Source of the DNA: an uncultured Flavobacteriales bacterium
GTDB taxonomy: Bacteria; Bacteroidota; Bacteroidia; Flavobacteriales; UBA1820
Length of the DNA stretch: 64,000 nt
Reading direction: 5' to 3'
Assembly (NCBI GenBank): GCA_959608625.1
Contig: CAUHQV010000005.1
Span: 11,075 to 75,074, forward strand
The translations under genes and the position numbers were made by a program. Below the pieces are notes generated by a model, which saw only the letters and a program-made list of their open reading frames with translations, did no database searches and was not told the DNA's origin. Of the stretch, positions 19,131 through 27,282 are shown piece by piece; position 1 is the stretch's first letter; each line of letters begins with the position of its first letter.

Positions 19131-20468
19131 TTATTCTTTGTCCGTATTGTCGTTGCCGGCAGCCCCGCCCATCATGGAGGACATCATCTTTTGGATGTTT
19201 TTCATGTATTCCGCCATATCGACGCCCTGCATCGCCTGCTGGGCATTGGCCATTGCCTGTTGCTGCATGGCCAGGGCTTGCTGCTGGAACGCCTGCATAT
19301 TTTGCATATAGGCCGACATATCGACCTCTTCTTCTTCCCCGTCTTCGGGCAAAAGGTCGAGTTCGCCTTCCATAATATCGTCCAAGGCATCCTGTAAGAT
19401 AGGCGCAGCCTCCTCCCAGGGTTTGGCCGAGGCTGCTTTCATCGCACGCACAACCACGGCGTTGACGTCGTCCTGTACGTCGTTGTAATAGTACATTTCG
19501 TAGAATTTGTAGACGATCATCACGCAGCAGGCCATGTAGTCGCCCCCTTCCAGGGCACTCGTGGCATTGGTATACGTATTCTTGAAGTTTTCCTGGATGT
19601 TCTTCAGGTTGGAACGGCGCTTGGCCGGTACGAACGTCTCCACGAAGTACAGATCTTTAGCCAATTGCTCCTTGCTCTGCCCCTGCATCCAGGCGACGGT
19701 CTCTTTTCCGCGGGCCACGATCTCCGGCAGGGGAATGTCCTCCCGGTCGTGTTCTTTGACCGCCTTGTCCAGGTCGTTGAACAACTGGCCCTGCGGATGG
19801 GCGAAATACAGGACTTTGAGCATCGTGCTGGCCAGGATGTTCCAGGCATAGCTGTATTTGCGCTCCCCCTCGAAGTATTTTACCGCGTCGAGGCACTCCC
19901 GGCAACTGAGCTGGATCACGTCGTACACCCGGTCTACCGTTGCGGCGTCGTACGGGGTGATCTTGGGCTCGTAAATGCGCTGTGCGCCGAATTTAGTGGA
20001 AAATTCGTCGTCGTACTGGTCGCCCGTCTGGCAGATCTCGTTCAAAATGTAGTATATCTTATAAGGGTTGACCATGTCCAATGGGCATCCGTATTCGAAG
20101 TACAGTTTGTCTTCCCGCAGGACGATACGTGTCAGGTCGAGGTTATTGATGTTCAGGCTGGCTACCTGGCGCAGCAGCGGCACCCGGTTCTTTTCCGGCA
20201 GGGCCAGAAAAGGAGCCGAAATGTCCAGCCGGTTGTCTTTGAGGCTTATATTCACTATGATCGACCCGTGCGGGATGTGGAATTCGTCCCCGGCGGCGTT
20301 CCCGAATTTTGTCCGGAGTTCGGGGTTGATGTAATCCAGCAGGGTGAGGAACGATTCGCTGTACTGTTTCTTTTCGAAGGCTTCCATGCTCCGGTCGAAA
20401 GCGTCGACGTTAATACGGCTTTCGGTGGAGGCAATGGTGGAAACATCGAAGGTGAGAGTTTGCTTCAT
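19131..20468 (-). CDS. YbjN-like protein with Gln/Met-rich tail, partner of the trypsin-like protease
   Basis: The 445-residue protein lacks a signal peptide. Residues about 60-125 (NRLDISAPFLALPEKNRVPL, then ASLNINNLDLTRIVL) resemble the YbjN/type III secretion chaperone fold. The middle is helical. The tail has an acidic patch (LLPEDGEEEEVDMSAY) and a low-complexity Gln/Met/Ala region. It is the first gene of the two-gene unit with the protease. I suggest it presents substrates or regulates the protease; nothing in the sequence proves this. Confidence 0.75.
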   Translation of the reverse strand: MKQTLTFDVSTIASTESRINVDAFDRSMEAFEKKQYSESFLTLLDYINPELRTKFGNAAGDEFHIPHGSIIVNISLKDNRLDISAPFLALPEKNRVPLLRQVASLNINNLDLTRIVLREDKLYFEYGCPLDMVNPYKIYYILNEICQTGDQYDDEFSTKFGAQRIYEPKITPYDAATVDRVYDVIQLSCRECLDAVKYFEGERKYSYAWNILASTMLKVLYFAHPQGQLFNDLDKAVKEHDREDIPLPEIVARGKETVAWMQGQSKEQLAKDLYFVETFVPAKRRSNLKNIQENFKNTYTNATSALEGGDYMACCVMIVYKFYEMYYYNDVQDDVNAVVVRAMKAASAKPWEEAAPILQDALDDIMEGELDLLPEDGEEEEVDMSAYMQNMQAFQQQALAMQQQAMANAQQAMQGVDMAEYMKNIQKMMSSMMGGAAGNDNTDKE

Positions 20469-20664
20469 CTGTCGGTATGTTTTATATGTGTTTCATTGTG
20501 AAAGGGTTCGGCCTTATGCCGCCGGAATATGCCCGGGAACCTTTTTTCAAAGCCTAAATATCTGCATTTCCCCTTTTTCCGGCGCTGTTTTTTATGTTAA
20601 TTTTTGGCCGAAAAGCACTCCGGGATATTCCGCCCGGACAGTCCTCATTATCCGGTAAATGTGG

Positions 20665-20672
20665 TATCTTTG
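20665..20672 (+). promoter_or_regulatory. -7 promoter box of the Nramp gene, deciding its start
   Basis: TATCTTTG fits TAnnTTTG. It lies 19 bp upstream of the ATG at 20692 and inside the longer frame beginning at 20659, so translation from 20659 is very unlikely. Confidence 0.6.
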
Positions 20673-20691
20673 CCATGCATTTTCAAAAAAT

Positions 20692-21966
20692 ATGGCATCC
20701 CTGATAAAGCGCATCCGTTCCCGGTTCGACCGCCGCAGCCACCATCCCCGTATGGGCGGGCTCGAGATATTCAAGTATATCGGCCCCGGACTGCTGGTGA
20801 CGGTCGGTTTTATCGATCCGGGCAACTGGGCGTCCAACCTGGCCGCAGGAGCGGAGTATGGGTATGCCCTGTTGTGGATGGTGACGCTCTCCACGGTGAT
20901 GCTCATCATTCTGCAGCACAACGTAGCCCATTTGGGCATAGCCACCGGCTTGTGCCTCTCCGAAGCAGCCACGGCCCATTTGCGCCCCCGGGCTTCACGG
21001 GCACTGCTGGGTTCGGCCGTATTGGCGTCTATTTCCACGTCCCTGGCCGAGATACTGGGCGGAGCTATCGCCCTGCAAATGCTGTTCGGTGTGCCGGTGC
21101 GGATCGGGTCGATACTGGTGCTGGTTTTCGTGCTGATCATGCTCTTTACCAACAGCTACCGGCTGATCGAGAAATGGATCATCGCATTCGTATCGATCAT
21201 CGGGCTGTCGTTCATTTACGAATTGGCGCTCACGTCCGTCGACTGGCCGGAAGCGGCCAAGGCGTGGGTGACGCCTTCGTTTCCCGAAGGGTCGATGGTG
21301 ATCATTATGAGCGTATTGGGGGCGGTGGTGATGCCGCACAACCTTTTTCTCCATTCGGAGGTGATACAGAGCCGCCAGTGGAATCTGAACGACGAGAAGG
21401 TCATCCGCAAACAGCTGCGTTATGAATACGTGGATACGATCTTTTCAATGGGTATAGGTTGGGCGATCAACAGTGCGATGATCCTGCTGGCGGCCACGAC
21501 GTTCTTTGTCCACGGGACGCCCGTGGAAGAGCTCCAACAGGCGGATTCGTTGCTTACTCCCCTGCTGGGAAGCCATGCGACGATCATTTTCGCCGTAGCC
21601 CTCCTGTTTGCCGGTATCGCTTCGACCATCACTTCGGGGATGGCGGCCGGTTCCATCTTTGCCGGAATATTCAAGGAACCGTACGATATCAAAGACAATC
21701 ACTCCCGACTGGGCGTACTCATCTCCCTGGTGGTGGCTTGCCTACTGATATGGGTGATAAGCGATCCGTTCAAAGGGCTTATCTATTCACAGATGATCCT
21801 CAGTATCCAGCTTCCGTTCACGATCTTCCTGCAGGTACGGCTCACCTCGTCCGAAAAAGTGATGGGAAAATACCGCAACCGGCCGTTTACCAAATACCTG
21901 CTTTATACCATCGGCGGGGTGGTGACGATACTCAATGTGATGCTTCTGGTCAGCTTTTTCCGTTAA
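20692..21966 (+). CDS. Nramp family divalent metal transporter
   Basis: The 424-residue membrane protein has about eleven hydrophobic segments and the metal-site motifs of the family: GFIDPGNWASN in helix 1 and VMPHNLFLHSEV in the central helix (canonical DPGN and MPHN). It should import Mn2+ or Fe2+ driven by protons. The protein starts MASLIKRIRSRFDRRS. Gene name mntH is plausible but the metal cannot be told. Confidence 0.93.
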   Translation: MASLIKRIRSRFDRRSHHPRMGGLEIFKYIGPGLLVTVGFIDPGNWASNLAAGAEYGYALLWMVTLSTVMLIILQHNVAHLGIATGLCLSEAATAHLRPRASRALLGSAVLASISTSLAEILGGAIALQMLFGVPVRIGSILVLVFVLIMLFTNSYRLIEKWIIAFVSIIGLSFIYELALTSVDWPEAAKAWVTPSFPEGSMVIIMSVLGAVVMPHNLFLHSEVIQSRQWNLNDEKVIRKQLRYEYVDTIFSMGIGWAINSAMILLAATTFFVHGTPVEELQQADSLLTPLLGSHATIIFAVALLFAGIASTITSGMAAGSIFAGIFKEPYDIKDNHSRLGVLISLVVACLLIWVISDPFKGLIYSQMILSIQLPFTIFLQVRLTSSEKVMGKYRNRPFTKYLLYTIGGVVTILNVMLLVSFFR

Positions 21967-22060
21967 ACGGCATCTTTGATTTTATCTTAAAATAGAAAAA
22001 TCCGATGGGGATATAGATTTTATCTGACTGGTTTGTAGCGTATTTCCTTTCGATTTTCCG

Positions 22061-22068
22061 TAAATTTG
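22061..22068 (+). promoter_or_regulatory. -7 promoter box for the peroxiredoxin gene
   Basis: TAAATTTG fits TAnnTTTG, 39 bp upstream of the ATG at 22108. The nearest TTTG (22032-22035) is 25 bp away, too far for an ideal -33. Confidence 0.45.
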
Positions 22069-22107
22069 CCGTACAGATAGAAATTAACGACCTAAAGATT
22101 TAGCAAG

Positions 22108-22815
22108 ATGGAAAACCAAACGAATTCAATGCCCCGCATCGGGGAACAAGCCCCTTCCTTCGAGGCGATGACTACGCAGGGACGGATCAAATTCCCGGTG
22201 GATTACCAGGGAAAATGGGTGATCCTTTTCAGCCATCCTTCCGATTTTACGCCGGTATGTACGTCCGAATTCATGACCTTCGGAAAGATGCAGGATGAAT
22301 TCGAGGAGCTGAACTGCCAGTTGGTAGGTCTTTCGGTGGACGGGCTGCACAGCCATATCGCATGGCTGCGCACGATCCACGACAAGATCGAATACCGGGG
22401 GATGAAAAATATCGCCGTACGTTTCCCGCTGATTGACGACCTGTCGATGAACGTGGCCAACCTGTACGGGATGATCCAACCGGGAGCCAGTACGACGGCC
22501 GCCGTACGCGCCGTTTTCTTTATCGACCCTAAGAGCGTGGTGCGGGCGGTCATCTATTATCCGATGGCCTTGGGACGCAATTTCGATGAGATCAAACGGA
22601 CGCTTATCGGCCTGCAGACGATCGACAATTTCGGAGTGTCCCTGCCGGCGGACTGGCGTCCGGGCGATGAAGTGATAGTCCCTACGGCCGGTTCGTGCCC
22701 AGAGGCGCAGGAGCGGATGGAGAGCGACGATCCGGATATGCACTGCTACGATTGGTTTTTCTGCACGAAGAAGCTACCGAAAGAGGAAGTGGAAAAAAAA
22801 TTGGGCGGAAAGTGA
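22108..22815 (+). CDS. Peroxiredoxin, Prx6/archaeal-type
   Basis: The 235-residue protein carries the peroxidatic cysteine in HPSDFTPVC (Cys51) and a long C-terminal arm with CPEAQERM, Cys213 and Cys219 (CYDWFFCTKK). Archaeal-type Prx6 enzymes have cysteines at these places, one of which resolves the oxidised Cys51. It should reduce peroxides in the cytoplasm. A strong terminator follows at 22842, so it appears to be a single-gene unit. Confidence 0.95.
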   Translation: MENQTNSMPRIGEQAPSFEAMTTQGRIKFPVDYQGKWVILFSHPSDFTPVCTSEFMTFGKMQDEFEELNCQLVGLSVDGLHSHIAWLRTIHDKIEYRGMKNIAVRFPLIDDLSMNVANLYGMIQPGASTTAAVRAVFFIDPKSVVRAVIYYPMALGRNFDEIKRTLIGLQTIDNFGVSLPADWRPGDEVIVPTAGSCPEAQERMESDDPDMHCYDWFFCTKKLPKEEVEKKLGGK

Positions 22816-22841
22816 AAAAATGAAAGGGATACCCAAATGGG

Positions 22842-22875
22842 ACAAGGCCGGCGTATGCCGGCCTTGTCATTTTTG
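22842..22875 (+). terminator. Terminator of the peroxiredoxin gene
   Basis: An 11-bp perfect stem (ACAAGGCCGGC / GCCGGCCTTGT) with a GTAT loop is followed by CATTTTTG on the plus strand. Confidence 0.85.
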
Positions 22876-22957
22876 CGCACCGGCGGATAAATTCGGATTT
22901 TTGCTATCTTTACCCCGGAAGGCCTGCTTCGGGCTTTTGTATAATATCTGAAGACAC

Positions 22958-23791
22958 ATGATCGAAATACCCGAATCCTTTACCTTGTCCCGCCAGGGGG
23001 CCGATCTGCTGGTGGGCAAGACCGTCGAAGAAGTAATACCTCCCACCAGCCCGCACAAATTCACCTGGTATAACGGCGATCCCGAGTCGTATCCTGCAAT
23101 GCTGGCCGGTAAAACGGTAAAGGCCGTACAAGGCTACGGCGCTTTTGTGGAGATCGATTTCGGGGAAGACACTCATTTGTTGGTCGGAGACGGGACGAAT
23201 ATCCGCTATTTCGAGTCGGAAAAAGACGCTCCGATCAAGCACCAGTTGGCCGTAGTGATGAGGGACGGGAGCGCGTTGGTGTTTACGGTGGCTATGTACG
23301 GGGGCATTTATGCCTATACCGGCACGTTCGACAACCCGTATTACCAGGGTGCCCGGACCAAAATACCGCCCCTGGACGCCCGTTTTGACGAAGCGTATTT
23401 TCAGGGAATCGTCCGGAGCCTGAAGAAAGACGTTTCTGCCAAGGCGCTGCTGGGTACCGAGCAGAGGATTCCCGGGGTAGGCAACGGCGTGCTGCAGGAT
23501 ATCCTGTTCGAAGCCGGCATACACCCCAAGCGGAAAATCTCGACACTCAGCGATTCGCAGTGGGGGACTTTATTCCTCGCGCTGAAGGATACGCTGGCGG
23601 CTATGGCAGCCGGCGGCGGCCGCGATACGGAAAAGGATATGCTGGGCAACTGGGGAGGCTACAGGAGCCTCCTTTCCAAAAATACGTATAAATCGCCTTG
23701 CCCGCGCTGCGGGGGCGAAATCGTGAAAGAAGCCTATCTGGGAGGTGCGGTGTACTATTGTCCCGTCTGCCAGCCGTTGAAAGAAAAATAG
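22958..23791 (+). CDS. Fpg/Nei-like DNA glycosylase family protein lacking the usual N-terminal Pro-Glu
   Basis: The 277-residue protein follows the Fpg/Nei layout: an N-terminal beta-sandwich, the helix-two-turn-helix motif (PGVGNGVLQDILFEAGIHP, near residues 171-190), and a C-terminal zinc finger (CPRCGGE ... YYCPVCQ). In Fpg and Nei the residue after the initiator Met is the catalytic proline, followed by Glu; here the N terminus reads MIEIPESF, so Pro is at position 5. I infer either a subfamily with altered chemistry or a non-catalytic binding role. Start codon choice does not restore the motif. Confidence 0.85.
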   Translation: MIEIPESFTLSRQGADLLVGKTVEEVIPPTSPHKFTWYNGDPESYPAMLAGKTVKAVQGYGAFVEIDFGEDTHLLVGDGTNIRYFESEKDAPIKHQLAVVMRDGSALVFTVAMYGGIYAYTGTFDNPYYQGARTKIPPLDARFDEAYFQGIVRSLKKDVSAKALLGTEQRIPGVGNGVLQDILFEAGIHPKRKISTLSDSQWGTLFLALKDTLAAMAAGGGRDTEKDMLGNWGGYRSLLSKNTYKSPCPRCGGEIVKEAYLGGAVYYCPVCQPLKEK

Positions 23792-23799
23792 GGCCTGTT

Positions 23800-24276
23800 T
23801 CAGAGCGAGCTTGTCGTACCGGCCGCGGCGGGAGGCACCTTTACGAACGTTTTATCGACCACTACTCCGAGTTTACTTACCCGCAGGCCCAGGTTTCCAT
23901 CGCCTTCCAGTGTGATATGCGCCCGTACGTATATCCCTTCTTCCGGGACGTACATGCGGCGGGTGAACCACTGTCCATTTCCGTTATAAGCGAGCGTATC
24001 GATCAGGTTCATGCCCAGCATGGGGCGGCTGCGCAGGGCGCGGTCGGGGTTTTTGACGTCGAGCGCCGGGGATCCGTCCGGAAGGTCAGGGTAGAGCATC
24101 CATACGAGCTTTGCATAGAACGTGGAATCCCCCGGATTGCGGAAAAATTCGATCTGGGCCTCCTGCTTGGGGCCCGTCCACCATTTTTTACCCAGAATGG
24201 CGTCGCCGCCGGAGATAGCCTGTCCCGCCGATAGAAGCGGAAATGCCGAGAGGATAAGGAAGATCAGTTTTTTCAT
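23800..24276 (-). CDS. DUF2147 domain-containing secreted protein
   Basis: The 158-residue protein has a cleavable signal peptide (MKKLIFLILSAFPLLSAGQA). The mature part fits DUF2147, a family of small secreted beta-rich proteins, with ILGKKWWTGP, FYAKLVWMLYPD, VKNPDRALRSRPMLG and a C-terminal LRVSKLGV. The function of the family is not known. It is convergent with the glycosylase gene; only 8 bp separate the stops. Confidence 0.85.
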   Translation of the reverse strand: MKKLIFLILSAFPLLSAGQAISGGDAILGKKWWTGPKQEAQIEFFRNPGDSTFYAKLVWMLYPDLPDGSPALDVKNPDRALRSRPMLGMNLIDTLAYNGNGQWFTRRMYVPEEGIYVRAHITLEGDGNLGLRVSKLGVVVDKTFVKVPPAAAGTTSSL

Positions 24277-24413
24277 AGCCGGATCTTTTTCGTTTTATTA
24301 CTCTCTAAAGATAAGGAATTTATTTGCCCGATGCCCTGCTTTCCCAATTGAAAATAACTATAGGGCTATTGCTTTGCCCGACGGAATGCGAATGGAAATC
24401 CAGAAGAACAAGT

Positions 24414-25499
24414 CTAAATATAATATCCCTGCATATGCATTTCCCGCAACTGGAGCAGGGAATAGTTGTCCTCGTCCAGCAGGTAATCCCAACAGCCCAA
24501 GTGATGAAACAGCTCCCCGCCGAACCCGGTCTTGAACTGGTACAGTCCGAACATCGGATGGGACGGCTGCGGGCCCGGCGACACGCCGAACATATCGTAC
24601 TCCGTACACCCGAGCGCTTTGGACAGTTGAATGGCCTCCCATTGCAGGGCATAGGTAGGCATGCAGTTCCGTTTTTCAGAGGAGGATGCCCCGTAGAGAT
24701 AGGTACCCCGATGGCCGGCTATTACCAGGAACATGGCGGCCAGCGGCGCCCCGTCCAGTTCGGCGATCAGCAGTTCCACATGGGCCGGGGAGGAAGTATC
24801 GTCCGCCCGGGCGGCGATGACCGAGGCAAAGTATTCGATACCGTTGACAAAAAGCCCGTTCCGGTGGGCGGTATCCCTGTAGAGTTCGTACCAGATATCG
24901 ATCTGCTCCATCCCGGCCCTTCTCACCTGTACCCCTTTGCGCTGGGCCAGGCGGATGTTGTACCGCGTTTTGGGCCTCATCCGCCCGAGTATCTCATCCG
25001 GGGCCGGCGACAGGTCGAGGAATATGGTGGCCGATGGCAGGATGTCGCAATTGCTCTTGCGCAGGTTCCATTGGACGGTATTGTAATTCAGGTTGAACTC
25101 CTGGAATTTTTTCTCCGGCGTTTCCCCCTCCCAGTGCGAGCGCCAGTTCAGGTCGTAACGGACGGCGATGCAGCTTTTGGGCAAGTACGGACGCATGATC
25201 TCCGAAAGTTCCTCCAGAAAGCGGCCCTGGTTCTCTTCGGAGGGTTCTATCTCCGGGCCGTAGGGTACGTATGCGATGCAATTGTCCCGGCCGACGGGGC
25301 GTTCGACCACCAGCAGGTCGGCGGCGGTACTCGAATAACCTCCCACACCGGCATATATATCCCGGTTTTTCACTTTAAAGTCGAAAGCTTTGGTGGCCAG
25401 GCCTTGGTGGTTCTTTACTTCAGACCAAAATGCCGTTTGCTGCACGATGGGCGTGTGGTAAATGTCCCGGCAGTCCTTTTTCAATACGTTGATTTCCAT
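24414..25499 (-). CDS. FemAB-like aminoacyl/peptidoglycan-bridge transferase, GNAT fold
   Basis: The 361-residue cytoplasmic protein resembles FemX/FemAB proteins that transfer amino acids from tRNA to lipid II side chains. Support: RPYLPKSCIAVRYDLNWRSH, ILGRMRPKTRYNIRLAQRKG near residues 175-195, and the C-terminal QWEAIQLSKALGCTEYDMFG typical of the second GNAT lobe. Most Bacteroidetes have no long interpeptide bridge, so the true substrate is uncertain. A -7 box (TACCTTTG, 25526-25519) is 20 bp upstream. Confidence 0.8.
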   Translation of the reverse strand: MEINVLKKDCRDIYHTPIVQQTAFWSEVKNHQGLATKAFDFKVKNRDIYAGVGGYSSTAADLLVVERPVGRDNCIAYVPYGPEIEPSEENQGRFLEELSEIMRPYLPKSCIAVRYDLNWRSHWEGETPEKKFQEFNLNYNTVQWNLRKSNCDILPSATIFLDLSPAPDEILGRMRPKTRYNIRLAQRKGVQVRRAGMEQIDIWYELYRDTAHRNGLFVNGIEYFASVIAARADDTSSPAHVELLIAELDGAPLAAMFLVIAGHRGTYLYGASSSEKRNCMPTYALQWEAIQLSKALGCTEYDMFGVSPGPQPSHPMFGLYQFKTGFGGELFHHLGCWDYLLDEDNYSLLQLREMHMQGYYI

Positions 25500-25518
25500 G
25501 GCTTGTTTACAAAAAGCG

Positions 25519-25526
25519 CAAAGGTA
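25519..25526 (-). promoter_or_regulatory. -7 promoter box for the FemAB-like gene
   Basis: TACCTTTG on the minus strand, 19 bp upstream of the ATG at 25499, fits TAnnTTTG. No clear -33 was seen. Confidence 0.5.
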
Positions 25527-25557
25527 GCCAATATAAACCGCCGGGGCAAACTTCCGC

Positions 25558-27105
25558 TCAGAACCCGGCCATGATATACCGGAAGTGTTCGATCATGTTC
25601 CCGAAATTTTCCAGCGAGATGAATTCGTTCTCGTTGTGGATAGTTCGCTGTTCGTATTCGTTCAGGCAGACGGGCATGAAACGATATATGTCATCGCTCA
25701 CCGTCTGGTATTTGTACGCGTCGGTTCCTCCGATGGTCAGATAAGGCGTGACCCGTGCGTCGGGGTACAGTCGCGCTATACTTTCCCGGATCATCCGGAA
25801 CCCGCGGGTATCCGTGCCGGACGTTTTAGACGGTTCCCGGGCGGAAAGGACGGTAATATCGGTATCGTATCCTTCGCAAACCTTTTTAACATGATTCTCC
25901 ACCCCGGCCACGGTTTCCCCGGGAAGGATGCGGAAATTGACCACGATCTCCGATACCGAGGACAGGACGTTCGGGGCATCGCTGCCCTTAGCCATCGTAA
26001 CGGCGGTCGTCGTGCGGATCAGCGCGTTGGTAGCGGGTGTTTCGGAGAGTTTGCGCGTCAACACGCCGCCCAGCAGCCATTGGTTGGCGATGGCCAGCCG
26101 GGAAGCATAACCCATCGTGCCGCCTACGTTTTTCAGGAAGGCGGATACCGGCGGGGTCATCAGGGCGGGCACTTGATCGGTGTTGAGCTTTTCGATGATC
26201 TCTGCCGCCTGAACGAGCGATCCTTTGGCCGGAGGCATGGAAGAGTGTCCACCTGTACCCCGTACGTCGATACGGATCGTACAGAAGCCTTTTTCGGCCG
26301 TACCGACCAAGGCCATGGGGATGGAAATACCGCCCAAGCCAGGAGCCGCGACGATGCCGCCTTCATCGTAGACGGCCGCGAACGTAAGGCCCTTTTCCCG
26401 GAAATATTCGGCGATTTTCAGGGCTCCTTCCGTGCCGCCGATCTCCTCGTCGAACCCGAAAGCGAACCAGATATCCCGCTGGGGCGTGAAACCTTCCTTA
26501 AGCAGCGTATCGGCCGCTTCCATGATGCCGAACAGCATGCCTTTCATATCGAGCGTTCCGCGGCCGTATACCCGGCCTTCGACCACGTCCCCGGAAAAGG
26601 GAGGATAGTCCCACCGGGTGGAAAAATAGTTCAGGGGCGGGGCAGGAGTATCGTTGGGCTGGAAAATCACGGAGTCCGCCGGGGTGGGAACAGGCTCGTA
26701 TCCCACTACGGGCACTACGTCGTAATGCGAGCAGAACAAAATAGGGCCGAGCGAAGGGTCTTTCCCTTTCCAGTGGAACAGTAGTCCGTACTTATTTACC
26801 GTGAGGGTGTCCATATTAGCGTATACTACGGGGTAGGACTGGCGCAGGTATTCTTTGAAGCGGACGAAAGGATTGTCCGTTTCCCGGTCGACTTCGTTGC
26901 TTACTGTCGGTATGCGGATGCCTCCTGCGAAGCGTTCCAGGGAATGGGTGGACGGGTGGTGCCGGACTGGCTGGGCGCTGCTTTGCGCCGGGGTTTTGGC
27001 GAACGGGTAAGTGGCCGTGCGCACAACCAGTCCGGCCGCCAGGATGACGATGACCGCCAATACGGCCAGCAAGATAGCCGGAAGAGGGCTCTTTTTCTTT
27101 TTCAT
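25558..27105 (-). CDS. M20 family metallopeptidase (carboxypeptidase S/PM20D1-like), membrane-anchored
   Basis: The 515-residue protein has one N-terminal membrane segment (residues about 9-29) and an M20 zinc peptidase domain: FCSHYDVVPV (His127, Asp129), RGTLDMKG (Asp186), FGFDEEIGG (Glu220, Glu221), and a bacterial exopeptidase dimerisation domain. The size and order match PM20D1/carboxypeptidase S rather than the shorter DapE or PepT. It probably acts outside the cytoplasmic membrane on N-acyl amino acids or peptides; the substrate is inference. Confidence 0.92.
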   Translation of the reverse strand: MKKKKSPLPAILLAVLAVIVILAAGLVVRTATYPFAKTPAQSSAQPVRHHPSTHSLERFAGGIRIPTVSNEVDRETDNPFVRFKEYLRQSYPVVYANMDTLTVNKYGLLFHWKGKDPSLGPILFCSHYDVVPVVGYEPVPTPADSVIFQPNDTPAPPLNYFSTRWDYPPFSGDVVEGRVYGRGTLDMKGMLFGIMEAADTLLKEGFTPQRDIWFAFGFDEEIGGTEGALKIAEYFREKGLTFAAVYDEGGIVAAPGLGGISIPMALVGTAEKGFCTIRIDVRGTGGHSSMPPAKGSLVQAAEIIEKLNTDQVPALMTPPVSAFLKNVGGTMGYASRLAIANQWLLGGVLTRKLSETPATNALIRTTTAVTMAKGSDAPNVLSSVSEIVVNFRILPGETVAGVENHVKKVCEGYDTDITVLSAREPSKTSGTDTRGFRMIRESIARLYPDARVTPYLTIGGTDAYKYQTVSDDIYRFMPVCLNEYEQRTIHNENEFISLENFGNMIEHFRYIMAGF

Positions 27106-27230
27106 GGTTTTTTGGATTTAAGGTTTTGGGTTGTTCGGGTGTAATTTCTTAAAGGTAGGGATAAATACTTACGGATTGCTATTTTTGGAAGGGATTAACA
27201 ATTTTTGCACGTTCGGAGTCCGGACTCTAA

Positions 27231-27268
27231 AAGAATTTCGCCGGAGAAACTTCTCCGGCGAAATTCTT
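27231..27268 (-). terminator. Terminator of the NADH dehydrogenase gene
   Basis: A long perfect stem (17-18 bp, arms beginning AAGAATTTCGCCGGAGAA) lies just downstream of the NDH-2 stop on the minus strand and is followed there by TTTTAG. Confidence 0.8.
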
Positions 27269-27282
27269 ATAGTATGAAATAC

